A stretch of DNA of 10,308 nt from Candidatus Peregrinibacteria bacterium (lineage in GTDB: Bacteria > Patescibacteria > Gracilibacteria > UM-FILTER-43-11), in assembly GCA_030620215.1 (NCBI GenBank), contig JAUXFE010000011.1:1-10308 (forward strand). The letters are read 5' to 3'. This document shows, piece after piece, positions 1 through 7,978 of the stretch. A program made the position numbers and the translations under genes. The number at the start of each line of letters is the position of its first letter. The first letter of the stretch is position 1. Below the pieces are notes generated by a model. It did no database searches. It worked only from the letters and a program-made list of their open reading frames with translations, and had not been told where the DNA came from.

Positions 1-1022
1 GCAATAACCGGAAGGCCAAGTTTTTTAGCTTCTTTGACACAATTTATAACCGCACTAAGCTGAGGTGCACCAATACCGGTAATGACTCTGGTTGTACAAA
101 TAGAACCTGGACCAATTCCCACTTTAACAGCATCCGCACCGGCTTTAGCCAAAGCCTGAACGGCCTCTTTTGTTGCAATGTTGCCTCCGATTACATCAAC
201 ATTTTTATAATTCTTTTTAATGTATTTAACCGTATCGAGAACTCCTTTTGAGTGACCATGGGCAGTATCTACAACCAAAACATCAACACCTGCTTTTACC
301 AATTTCTCCACTCTTTCTTCCATATTTTTTGCAGGACCAACAGCAGCGCCAACTCTAAGTCTTTTTTGAGTATCCTTAGATGCTTCCGGATAAAGTTTGT
401 TCTTTTCAATATCGCGACGGGTAACAAGAGCTCTTAATTTCATGCTTTTTTTACTATTTACTATAAGCAATTTACTATGCTTACTTTCTTCTAAAATGTC
501 ATTTGCTTCACTTAGAGAAACACCTTCAAATGCGATAAGCAAATTTTCCGCCTTAGTCATCCTTGTTTTGATCTTTTGATTTTCATGTTTATGAATAAAA
601 TAATCGTTAGCTGTAACTAAACCAACTAATTTTCCATTCGACTTACCATTATCTGTAATAGGCACTGCTTTGTAACCATATTTTTGACGAATTTCATAAA
701 CATCATGAATGATTTGATCGGGTTTGGCGCAAATTGGATTCATAATAAAACCATTTTCAAAACGCTTAACACGATCGACTTCTTCGGCTTGCTCATCCGG
801 AGTCATATTTTTGTGGATAATCCCAATGCCTCCATATAATGCCATTTTAATAGCCAATTCATGCTCCGTAACTGTATCCATAGCTGCACTGACCAAAGGA
901 ATGTTCAGCTTGATCTTCTTAGTCAATTTAGTCTTAGTATCTACGTCTTTTGGAAGGATTTCCGAGTATTGAGGAAGAAGTAAAACGTCATCATATGTTA
1001 AATAAAAAGGTATGTCTTTCAT
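1..1022 (-). CDS. guaB: IMP dehydrogenase, C-terminal third missing (runs off left edge)
   Basis: It oxidises IMP to XMP with NAD+, the committed cytoplasmic step towards GMP. Reading from the ATG at 1022-1020, 340 codons are visible; family members are usually about 480-490 residues, so roughly 145 are lost beyond base 1. Visible motifs are the N-terminal [10 protein letters not shown] (residues 8-17), [12 protein letters not shown] (42-53), DTAHGH (252-257, cofactor/substrate region) and the catalytic loop GPGSICTTR with the nucleophilic Cys309 (codon 98-96). Residues about 95-207 form the regulatory CBS pair inserted in the barrel. The second CBS repeat is somewhat divergent ([14 protein letters not shown]), but the spacing is normal. 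No Shine-Dalgarno lies before the ATG; an extended -10 promoter sits just upstream. The gene is divergent from the A2M-like gene. Identification is firm; the flap and C-terminal residues cannot be checked here. Confidence 0.97.
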   Translation of the reverse strand, partial: MKDIPFYLTYDDVLLLPQYSEILPKDVDTKTKLTKKIKLNIPLVSAAMDTVTEHELAIKMALYGGIGIIHKNMTPDEQAEEVDRVKRFENGFIMNPICAKPDQIIHDVYEIRQKYGYKAVPITDNGKSNGKLVGLVTANDYFIHKHENQKIKTRMTKAENLLIAFEGVSLSEANDILEESKHSKLLIVNSKKSMKLRALVTRRDIEKNKLYPEASKDTQKRLRVGAAVGPAKNMEERVEKLVKAGVDVLVVDTAHGHSKGVLDTVKYIKKNYKNVDVIGGNIATKEAVQALAKAGADAVKVGIGPGSICTTRVITGIGAPQLSAVINCVKEAKKLGLPVI

Positions 1023-1054
1023 GACTTTATTATTAAAAATTGATATTAAGAAGA

Positions 1055-1082
1055 ATTTTACCAAATTTTTAATAAAAGTCAA
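1055..1082 (-). promoter_or_regulatory. guaB promoter, extended -10 type
   Basis: On the minus strand there is a -35 box TTGACT (1082-1077), a 16-base spacer and a -10 box TAAAAT (1060-1055) preceded by TGG, which makes the extended -10 form TGnTAAAAT. Transcription would start near 1048 and leave a leader of about 26 bases before the guaB ATG. The boxes are read directly; activity is inferred from the sigma-70 consensus. Confidence 0.7.
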
Positions 1083-1093
1083 GTAGATTTTTG

Positions 1094-1177
1094 ATTTTCC
1101 TTCTTTCTTTATGTGTGTGCGCACGGGACCCCTATTCAAATAGAGGGGGAGTAAATAGTAAGGGGAAAGAAGAAAAT
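1094..1177. other. Structured GC-richer island in the divergent intergenic region
   Basis: The outer arms at 1094-1107 (ATTTTCCTTCTTTC) and 1165-1177 are complementary over 13 pairs with one bulged C. Inside them lie the perfect 8-base palindrome GTGCGCAC (1117-1124) and a hairpin with CCCCTAT (1129-1135) facing ATAGAGGGG (1140-1148), with one bulged A. The C/G runs contrast with the surrounding A/T-rich sequence. It lies outside both predicted transcripts, upstream of the guaB -35 box, so it is not an obvious terminator. It could be an operator region, an unrecognised small RNA or a relic repeat; no dedicated promoter was found for it. Confidence 0.4.
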
Positions 1178-1195
1178 ATATAAAAGAAGAAAAAT

Positions 1196-1279
1196 ATTTT
1201 TGATTTTTGATTCAATATAAAATGTAAAATTCTAAATTTTAGAATAGGATTCACAAATCATAAATCAAAAATCAAAAAT
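1196..1279. repeat. Long inverted repeat with nested hairpin upstream of the A2M-like gene
   Basis: Two 17-base arms, 1196-1212 (ATTTTTGATTTTTGATT) and 1263-1279, are exact reverse complements separated by 50 bases. Within the loop, 1229-1245 is a second near-perfect palindrome, ATTCTAAA-T-TTTAGAAT. Each arm is itself built of a GATTTTT/AAAAATC iteration, and a related stretch, GATTTTTGATTTT, occurs at 1086-1098. The right arm ends four bases before the TG of the A2M -10 element, so it covers the position a -35 box would take. Confidence 0.8.
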
Positions 1280-1282
1280 TTA

Positions 1283-1291
1283 TGCTAAAAT
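1283..1291 (+). promoter_or_regulatory. Extended -10 element for the A2M-like gene
   Basis: TGCTAAAAT matches the extended -10 form TGnTATAAT with one change. The sequence 17 bases upstream (AATCAA) is a poor -35 box, which is tolerable for extended -10 promoters. Transcription would begin near 1298, giving a very short leader of about 19 bases to the ATG at 1317. Function is inferred. Confidence 0.5.
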
Positions 1292-1316
1292 ATCCCATGC
1301 TTTTTAAACAAAATCC

Positions 1317-4300
1317 ATGCTTGGTCATATTAGTAAAATCAGCGAAGTTTGGAAATCCAAAGCATTCCGGATCACATTTTTATGTTTGGCGGTTTTGATT
1401 GTAACAATCGCCAGCTACAGCACCATTCCTTACCCGCAAATAGAGGGAGCCGATACCACCGATACAGTTTATAAAGTCAGTTTTAATGCGCCTTTTACAT
1501 TGCACTTCAGTCAAAGTATGAATAAGGAAAGCGTGGAAAATTCATTTAGAATCCATCCCAAGGTCAAAGGCAATTTCGTTTGGCCTGATGGAAAAACATT
1601 AGAATATCATCCGTCCGCCTCTATTGATATAGGGAATAGTTATCGAATTGTAATCGGGGCAGAAGCCACCAGTTTTTATAGAAAATCCCTAGGAACAGAT
1701 TCCACACTTTATTTTCTTGTTACTGGTCCACCGTTTGTTAAATTTGTCTCGCCATATATCCCAATAGGTGAGCCTATGGGTGAGCAAATAGAAGAGCAAA
1801 TTGAACAATCGGCTCCCCAAGAGGCTCTCCAATCTGTCCCTATTGTTTCGTCCGATCAGGTTATTACTGTGATGTTTGATAGGTCGATGGAATGGTCAGA
1901 TATAGATGAAAAAGATCTTCTTATTATCGATCCGCCTGTATCGGGTGACTATCGCTTTTTGGGGATGAGCGCCTTTCAATTTATTCCCGATGCGTGGCAA
2001 ACTGGTATGAGATTCAGATTAAAAGTCCCCGCGGGGATACCCGCTCGTGATGGCGGTGAAACAGAAGAAGAATTTAATTGGGTAATAGAAACATCACCAC
2101 TCCATGTGGCTGAAACAAGCCCAAAAATCGGTTCTGAGAAAATTGGAATAGATGAATCGATCGTAGTTCGCTTTAGTCAGCCAGTCGATTTGGAACAAAT
2201 TAAACCGGGGATAAATGCATTGCTTTATCCATCCAACGATTTAGATGCAAAGGAAAATCCAAAATTAGATGGCTTCTTTAATACAGAGGTGATTTACGGG
2301 GAAGATGCCGATGGGAATAAAGATAAAACTGTCCTAATTTTTAAACCAACATTCTCTTATCTGCCGGAAACAGAATACAGATTTATTGTTAAAGCCGGTT
2401 TGGCAGGGCCTTCGGATTCTGATGAAACTTTGACCATGAAAGAGGATTATGAACTCACTTTCAAAACAGCTCCTGCTTCTGGTATTGCTGAATTTACCGC
2501 CCCTACACCAGAAAATTCAAGTATCTTTTTAACATTTCATACACCGATAACAGCTAAAGAAATAACAAAAGGTCTTGTTTTTACACCTGAACTTCCAGAT
2601 TCTCCGGGTATTATATTAAACGAAAACAGCACTCATGCCGAAATAATCTGTCAATTTTCCCCGGATACACAATATACACTTGAGTTAAAAGAGGGAGTTC
2701 TGGATGCATCCGGCAATGAAATCAAAACGAGTTTTAAAGAAACTTTTACCATACTGAGTTTTCAGACAAAATTAAAATGGGTTCCGGATGAAAACATGAA
2801 CTTATTTATGGAAGGAATTGACCCTGAGTTTTCGATAAGAAGCAAAAATACCGATACATTAAATTTAAAATTATGTGAAATTTCCGATCAAAACTTTATT
2901 TCCATAAACGAAAAGCAGGGATGGAGTGACTATAAATGCTATGGCATGTCCGAGAGCTTTAAGCTATATTCAGGCGACACGCAAACCACTCTTTTAAATT
3001 TAACAGCTTTATTTGATTATGATTGGGAATCGGGTATTTATTTCTTCTCCGTTGATTCCGGTGACGAAAAAATCTACAAAGTTTTCTTTGTTTCCGATAC
3101 AACTTTGGTTCTCAAAAAATCTACCAACAGTCTGCTCGTATGGGCAACGGATTCGATAACCGGAGAGTCTGTATCTCGCATGGAATTGGTTTTCTTCAGC
3201 CACGATGGGCAGGAATTAGCCCGTGGTGTTACGGATGGAGACGGTATTTATAAAATCACACGCGAACTTGGGGAAGGAATTTATATAATCGGAAAAAAGA
3301 ATTTGGAAAATGAAAATAGATGGGTTCTTTCAAACGAATATTGGTCTGCCCCAAAACAAACCAAAGATGGCGACCAATGGATTCGGACAAATGAATCACG
3401 TTTATACCTCATATCTGATAAAAACAAAATCCTCGGAGGAGAAAGCGTGAATATTAAAGGTATTTTGCGCGTTGATAACGATGTCCAATTAACTCTTCCA
3501 GATAACAAACAGGTCGAATTAACATTAGAGAACACAAAACAAGACGTTATTTTTACAGAAACTATATTGCTCAGGCGTAATGGTTCATTTGATACTGTGA
3601 TTGAACTTCCGTTAAACATTTTGCCGGGTGAATATAAAGTTGTTACTTATAACGCGTGGGGAGGATTGATTTCTTCAAATAATTTATCGATAGAGGTTCT
3701 GGATAAACTTTCTTCTTTTGAAATGGAGTGGTTAAGCCCTCAAGGTGATTTTTTTGAAGGCGATATCACACTATTCAACCTGGGAGCCCGCTATGATATC
3801 GGAGTGCCAGCGGCTAGTCTTAGAGGTGAATGGGAGCTATACAAAAAACCTTATTATATAAACCAAAAAGCAAGCAGCGCATTTTATTCATTTGGAAAAG
3901 TTTTTGATTTACTTTGCTCAAAAGGAGCATGCCGATCAGAAGATGAATGGATGAATGGTGGTGAATTTGCGTTTGATCCAAACGGCATCGCGCAAATCGT
4001 TCTTACAGATAAAGAAGGCGATTTACAGGCAGGATATGAATATAAATTAATCGCTACCGCAAAGGGTATTAACGGCAAACAAATTTCCAAAGAATTCAGT
4101 TTCAGAATACATCAGGGTGAATATTACACAGGCTTAAGCTTAAAACATTATGTCCTAAATTCAGGAGACAGTGCCGAAGGCAGTCTTATTGCTCTTGATC
4201 CAAAAAATTATTTAGTCGGAGATAAGAGAATAAAGATTTCCTTAATTCACACCAGAGATGGAATGGAAGGCAAAACATGGTATGAAAAAATATTAGGGAT

Positions 4301-7300
4301 AGGAACAGAACCTAAGAATTTTTCTATCCCAATAACCACCAGAATGCCAAGTGGTACGTATAAGTTAAAAGCCGAAAGCCAGGATGGAGGTGGGTCTTCC
4401 GAATTGGAAATTTATGTTATCTCTGAAGAAATGAAGAAATTGAAAGAGGATTTTGCACTCTTTTTCGATCAGCCCGAATATTTTGTAGGCGGAAAGGCTG
4501 ATCTTTTAATCAATTATCCGTCTTATGAAAAAACAATCACAGCACTTGTAACTTATGAGCGAGGCGGAATACTTGGATATCAAACAGTTGAATTAACAAA
4601 ACCATTAACATCGATAGAGATACCGATAACTGAAGAAATGACACCCAATATGCATGTTTCAGCCACGGTTATACGTCACCCTGACAACATAAATACCTTT
4701 ATTAAAAGTCAGGAAAAACGCCGTTCAGAAGCCGAACAAAGGCAAACAGAGGTTGAAATAGTTTTACTGGAGCAGGAACTAAATTCGCTTTTAGAAAGTA
4801 ATGATAGCGATGAGGAAGTAATAGATGAATTAAAAGAAAAAATTGAATCATTAGAAGATGCAAACGGATCTTTGCACGAAACAGATGAAACAGGTTTAAA
4901 TATTCAGGATGTTCAGCCTAAAATTGAAACAACAAACACTGAACTCATAATCAGCAAAAGAGACAGGGAGATTTATATCGATATCACATCTCAGCCGTTA
5001 AACCCAAATCCGGGAGAGGAAGTCACTCTTCAAATTCATACATATGATTATCAGAATCGTTCAGTTCAATCGGTTGTTACTTTAAATATAATCAAAAAAG
5101 AGCAAAACCATTTGTCACTAAATCCATTTAACTATTTTTATAAGCCTCGCGGTTCACAGATTTTTACATCATCCAACATAACCCTGCCAAAAAATTCGAT
5201 AATAGTTAATCAGATTCCATCTTTTTCAGATTCCGTTAGGCAGGTTGGTCAAATATCATCCTCGGCTTATTTCAATCCGATTGCACTCGTTGATGAAAGC
5301 GGATATGCGGAGATAAAACTCACTTTGCCGGATGAGTACGCGATATGGCAGATTAATGCCATAGCTACAAATAAAGCTAAGAATTTTGGATATGCAACTC
5401 AGGATCTTTCCGTTAAAAAAAGTTTATTAATCCACCCTGTTGCACCAAATTTTGTCATTCCTGGCGATAGAGTAACGATTAGCGCGATAATGCAGAACCT
5501 TTCCAATGAAGATATTGAAGCAATGGTCGAATTATTAGCGGATGATGTAGATATAAAAGGAGGGTCAAAAAAAGCAATTTTAGTCCAGGCCGGCCAAACC
5601 GCCAAAATAAATTGGGATGTGGAAATAAACACATTTAGCGAAAGAAAATCGCTCAAATTAACTTTCAATTCAGACCAAGATAGAGCAGAAATAATTTTAC
5701 CAATAAAATATTTCAAAGTTTCGGAATCAATAGGCGGAAGCGGATTTTTAGAAAATGAATGGTCTAAAAATATGAGAATTGCAGAGGATGCGATCTTGGG
5801 GATAGGTGGTCTTTTTGTCTCTATATCCGCCACTCCTATAAATATTATTGAAAAATACGCAAGTGCGATAAATCGGTACATGTATTCGTCTACAGAAAAA
5901 TTAGTCAGTGAACTTGTTGCTAAAACAATTCTTCATCATCCGGAATTGAGCGATATGAGCACAAAAGAGTTCGGTGATGAGATTCATGTCCTTGCAGAAG
6001 ATATCTTAAGCCGTCAAAAGCCCGATGGCGGATATGCTTTTTGGAAAGGCGCGGAAAGCAACCCATGGTTAACCGCTTATGTATTATTTGCCTTGGATAA
6101 AGCTGGTATTTCCGGTATGTCTCAAAATATCGCAATACAATTTCTTTGGAATACATTAGAAGATGTTTCAATTTCAGATCAATTATTCATCCTCTGGGCA
6201 TTGAGTGAGGCAGAGCAATACGACACTCGATCCACGGTTTCAGCTTTCAAATCCCGGGAAGAAAGCTCCATAGCCGGCAAAGCATTTTTATTGATGAATA
6301 TAAATAATCTTATAGAAGCAGGCCAAAGAAGCGTTTATCCATATCTGGAAAAATTACAATCCGAAATAACCGATAAAAAAACCACGGATGAAGAATGGGT
6401 ATATTTTGAAGAAGAAAATGGAAATGGACTGGATACAAACATTCGTACTACAGCCGTTACCCTTTTAGCTTTAAATAGATCGAGTGAAAACAACCCGTTA
6501 ACGATACCGATGGTTAAATACCTGACATCACTAATGATCCTAAATCGTTTTACGCCTCAGGAGGGAATATGGATAGCTATGGCTTTGTCGGAATTTATGG
6601 ATGATCAGCAAAGTCCAAATATCGATTACACAGCAAAAGTTTCCGTAAACAATGACATCGTAATCAAAGAGAATGTTTCATCCGAAAACGCAAATCAGAT
6701 TTATCAGTCCTTTCTAACCCTTAATTCACTAAAGAGTCCTGATCATATTAATGAGGTTATAATAGAAAAAGACGGCATAGGGTCACTTTATTTCGATGCC
6801 GATTTAACTTACTTTTTATCCAACGATAGCATTTTACCGGCAGAAGAAGGCCTATCCATTACAAGAAATTATTATGATCTTGAGGATTTTGAAGAAGGAA
6901 GTCCGCTTTCTGAACTAAAAACAGGAAATTTATATCGGGGAGTTCTAACATTAATAATTCCGGAAGATCTTAAATATGTAGTGGCGGAAGAATCATTGCC
7001 TGCGGGCATAAAGGCACTTTCGTTTAACCCCGCGCTCGCGAATTCATCATACTATTACGAACAGGAAGAACTTGCCAGATCCCAAGGTCTAAATTGGATA
7101 GATAGCCCTATCTGGAACTTTGACAGTTTTGAAATTGAAGACAATCGATTACTTATTTTCGCGGAAAATCTGCCTGCCGGAGTTTATAAAATCGACTACT
7201 TAGTCCAAGCCAGTCTACCAGGTAGGTACAACCATTTACCGGCCTCTATCCACCAAATATTCAATCCGTCTGTTTATGCACGGACAGGTGGTGAGTGGAT

Positions 7301-7316
7301 GGAAATAGCCAATTAG
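1317..7316 (+). CDS. Giant membrane-anchored alpha-2-macroglobulin-like protein with Ig-like stalk, thioester lost
   Basis: The protein has 1999 residues. A signal-anchor helix spans residues 19-37 with no lipobox, so it is probably exported and tethered. Four bacterial Ig-like (Big_5-type) modules follow: about 45-138, 176-262, 264-386 and 388-481, with an EQ-rich linker at 148-178. The A2M body then shows macroglobulin domains (592-648; 693-780 with the MG2-like VNIKGILR; 797-940), a bait-region-type domain (932-1035), an MG domain with VTYERGGILG (1046-1119), a charged coiled coil (1130-1188), the A2M core with ALVDESGYAEIKLTLPDEYAIW (about 1320-1341), a helical thioester-type domain (1505-1765) with QKPDGGYAFW, and a C-terminal receptor-binding-like domain (1844-1995). 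The canonical C-x-E-Q is S1525-T-E-K1528, so no thioester can form. Thioester-bearing relatives trap proteases; a thioester-free member could only act conformationally or structurally. No Shine-Dalgarno is seen. The family call is firm, the role is not. Confidence 0.88.
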   Translation: MLGHISKISEVWKSKAFRITFLCLAVLIVTIASYSTIPYPQIEGADTTDTVYKVSFNAPFTLHFSQSMNKESVENSFRIHPKVKGNFVWPDGKTLEYHPSASIDIGNSYRIVIGAEATSFYRKSLGTDSTLYFLVTGPPFVKFVSPYIPIGEPMGEQIEEQIEQSAPQEALQSVPIVSSDQVITVMFDRSMEWSDIDEKDLLIIDPPVSGDYRFLGMSAFQFIPDAWQTGMRFRLKVPAGIPARDGGETEEEFNWVIETSPLHVAETSPKIGSEKIGIDESIVVRFSQPVDLEQIKPGINALLYPSNDLDAKENPKLDGFFNTEVIYGEDADGNKDKTVLIFKPTFSYLPETEYRFIVKAGLAGPSDSDETLTMKEDYELTFKTAPASGIAEFTAPTPENSSIFLTFHTPITAKEITKGLVFTPELPDSPGIILNENSTHAEIICQFSPDTQYTLELKEGVLDASGNEIKTSFKETFTILSFQTKLKWVPDENMNLFMEGIDPEFSIRSKNTDTLNLKLCEISDQNFISINEKQGWSDYKCYGMSESFKLYSGDTQTTLLNLTALFDYDWESGIYFFSVDSGDEKIYKVFFVSDTTLVLKKSTNSLLVWATDSITGESVSRMELVFFSHDGQELARGVTDGDGIYKITRELGEGIYIIGKKNLENENRWVLSNEYWSAPKQTKDGDQWIRTNESRLYLISDKNKILGGESVNIKGILRVDNDVQLTLPDNKQVELTLENTKQDVIFTETILLRRNGSFDTVIELPLNILPGEYKVVTYNAWGGLISSNNLSIEVLDKLSSFEMEWLSPQGDFFEGDITLFNLGARYDIGVPAASLRGEWELYKKPYYINQKASSAFYSFGKVFDLLCSKGACRSEDEWMNGGEFAFDPNGIAQIVLTDKEGDLQAGYEYKLIATAKGINGKQISKEFSFRIHQGEYYTGLSLKHYVLNSGDSAEGSLIALDPKNYLVGDKRIKISLIHTRDGMEGKTWYEKILGIGTEPKNFSIPITTRMPSGTYKLKAESQDGGGSSELEIYVISEEMKKLKEDFALFFDQPEYFVGGKADLLINYPSYEKTITALVTYERGGILGYQTVELTKPLTSIEIPITEEMTPNMHVSATVIRHPDNINTFIKSQEKRRSEAEQRQTEVEIVLLEQELNSLLESNDSDEEVIDELKEKIESLEDANGSLHETDETGLNIQDVQPKIETTNTELIISKRDREIYIDITSQPLNPNPGEEVTLQIHTYDYQNRSVQSVVTLNIIKKEQNHLSLNPFNYFYKPRGSQIFTSSNITLPKNSIIVNQIPSFSDSVRQVGQISSSAYFNPIALVDESGYAEIKLTLPDEYAIWQINAIATNKAKNFGYATQDLSVKKSLLIHPVAPNFVIPGDRVTISAIMQNLSNEDIEAMVELLADDVDIKGGSKKAILVQAGQTAKINWDVEINTFSERKSLKLTFNSDQDRAEIILPIKYFKVSESIGGSGFLENEWSKNMRIAEDAILGIGGLFVSISATPINIIEKYASAINRYMYSSTEKLVSELVAKTILHHPELSDMSTKEFGDEIHVLAEDILSRQKPDGGYAFWKGAESNPWLTAYVLFALDKAGISGMSQNIAIQFLWNTLEDVSISDQLFILWALSEAEQYDTRSTVSAFKSREESSIAGKAFLLMNINNLIEAGQRSVYPYLEKLQSEITDKKTTDEEWVYFEEENGNGLDTNIRTTAVTLLALNRSSENNPLTIPMVKYLTSLMILNRFTPQEGIWIAMALSEFMDDQQSPNIDYTAKVSVNNDIVIKENVSSENANQIYQSFLTLNSLKSPDHINEVIIEKDGIGSLYFDADLTYFLSNDSILPAEEGLSITRNYYDLEDFEEGSPLSELKTGNLYRGVLTLIIPEDLKYVVAEESLPAGIKALSFNPALANSSYYYEQEELARSQGLNWIDSPIWNFDSFEIEDNRLLIFAENLPAGVYKIDYLVQASLPGRYNHLPASIHQIFNPSVYARTGGEWMEIAN

Positions 7317-7323
7317 GTTGTTA

Positions 7324-7386
7324 GCTTTTTAGGTGCTTAGCTTTTTAGGCAATCTAACAAGCTAATTAGCTAAAAACCTAAAAACC
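7324..7386 (+). terminator. Long imperfect hairpin after the A2M-like gene, possible terminator
   Basis: Bases 7324-7348 pair with 7362-7386 at 20 of 25 positions, leaving a 13-base loop. The left arm contains two direct copies of TTAGCTTTTTAGG (7321-7333 and 7337-7349). It begins 7 bases after the A2M stop codon. It has no strong U-run (TTTATGT follows), so it is not a textbook intrinsic terminator; it may end or stabilise the A2M transcript, or be a dispersed intergenic repeat. Confidence 0.5.
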
Positions 7387-7398
7387 TTTATGTAATGC

Positions 7399-7427
7399 TT
7401 GCATTATCTTTTTAAATGTGTTATAAT
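7399..7427 (+). promoter_or_regulatory. Strong sigma-70-type promoter for the three-gene cluster
   Basis: TTGCAT (7399-7404), a 17-base spacer and a perfect TATAAT (7422-7427) preceded by TGT give a consensus-like promoter with an extended -10. Transcription would begin near 7434. The leader of about 48 bases is almost free of G, contains two copies of AAACAAATAA (7442-7451 and 7461-7470) and ends in CAAAACAAAA directly before the ATG, without a Shine-Dalgarno. Confidence 0.8.
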
Positions 7428-7481
7428 AATCTACTAGACAAAAACAAATAAATATTTTATAAACAAATAACCAAAACAAAA

Positions 7482-7967
7482 ATGCAAACTGCAATTCTCG
7501 ATACAGCAAAAGCTGTAAACATCGATGAGGTCGCTCGTGAAATTGAAACAAAAAGTGAGAAACCTAATGAAATGTATCCAAAAGGCTTTAAATTTAACAG
7601 GCTCCGCCGTGATGGAGGTTTAGAGGAAATAACCATTAAGCGATATCTTCCTGCTAAGGAGGTTTTTATCGTAACCAGAGCTATTGGCGATTTTGAACCG
7701 GAAACAGAAATGTCATTAAATCGAATAGAAGCTATGACAGCACCAGAATTGGAAAAATTTCCAGTCGGTACGAATGCTATCGTTCCTTTAGGCAAAGGTA
7801 AAAAAGAAGCTGGAAAGGTAGCCGGTTATTTAAAAGAAAGTGACACATATATTGTACGAATTCATGAAGATGGTAAACCTGCCCGTCTTTTGAAGATTTC
7901 ACGCGAATCTTTAGAAGCTGTGAATTACAAAGAATATAGAAAGAAAGTAGAAGCGATTCTTAACTAA
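7482..7967 (+). CDS. Unrecognised protein with two YPxG beta-rich modules, first gene of a three-gene cluster
   Basis: I do not recognise this 161-residue protein. It has no signal peptide or membrane helix, so it is probably cytoplasmic. After a helical N-terminus (about 1-30) there are two related segments. The first begins YPKG (32-35) and runs through a basic patch (FNRLRRDG), TIKRYLPAKEVF and a closing NRIEAMT. The second begins FPVG (93-96) and runs through VAGYLKESDTYIVRI to SRESLEAVN. The alternating strand pattern and turn-forming Gly residues suggest small SH3-like barrels; that fold is inference. The downstream neighbour carries the same two-module plan, so the pair probably arose by duplication. 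The ATG at 7482 is chosen because it is the first one after the strong promoter and its A-rich leader; the next gene starts 11 bases after the stop codon. Function is unknown. Confidence 0.85.
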   Translation: MQTAILDTAKAVNIDEVAREIETKSEKPNEMYPKGFKFNRLRRDGGLEEITIKRYLPAKEVFIVTRAIGDFEPETEMSLNRIEAMTAPELEKFPVGTNAIVPLGKGKKEAGKVAGYLKESDTYIVRIHEDGKPARLLKISRESLEAVNYKEYRKKVEAILN

Positions 7968-7978
7968 TTTTGTAAATA

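Noticed and set aside
252..972. Three short plus-strand ORFs
   Set aside because: All lie antisense to guaB, which shows clear IMP dehydrogenase motifs throughout.
1196..1279. AATCAAAAATC iterations as a possible CRISPR array
   Set aside because: Units are about 7 bases, adjacent and without spacers; they form an inverted repeat instead.
1297..1398. Short out-of-frame ORF (33 codons) starting at an ATG one base before the predicted transcript start, overlapping the A2M start
   Set aside because: No recognisable product, and the overlap is explained by the A2M reading frame; no independent support.
5399..5881. 160-codon minus-strand ORF
   Set aside because: It lies wholly antisense inside the A2M-like gene, has no promoter or family resemblance, and is a shadow of that coding frame.
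1317..7316. A2M-like protein as a lipoprotein
   Set aside because: Cys23 lies in the middle of the N-terminal hydrophobic helix and lacks a lipobox followed by a suitable mature start.
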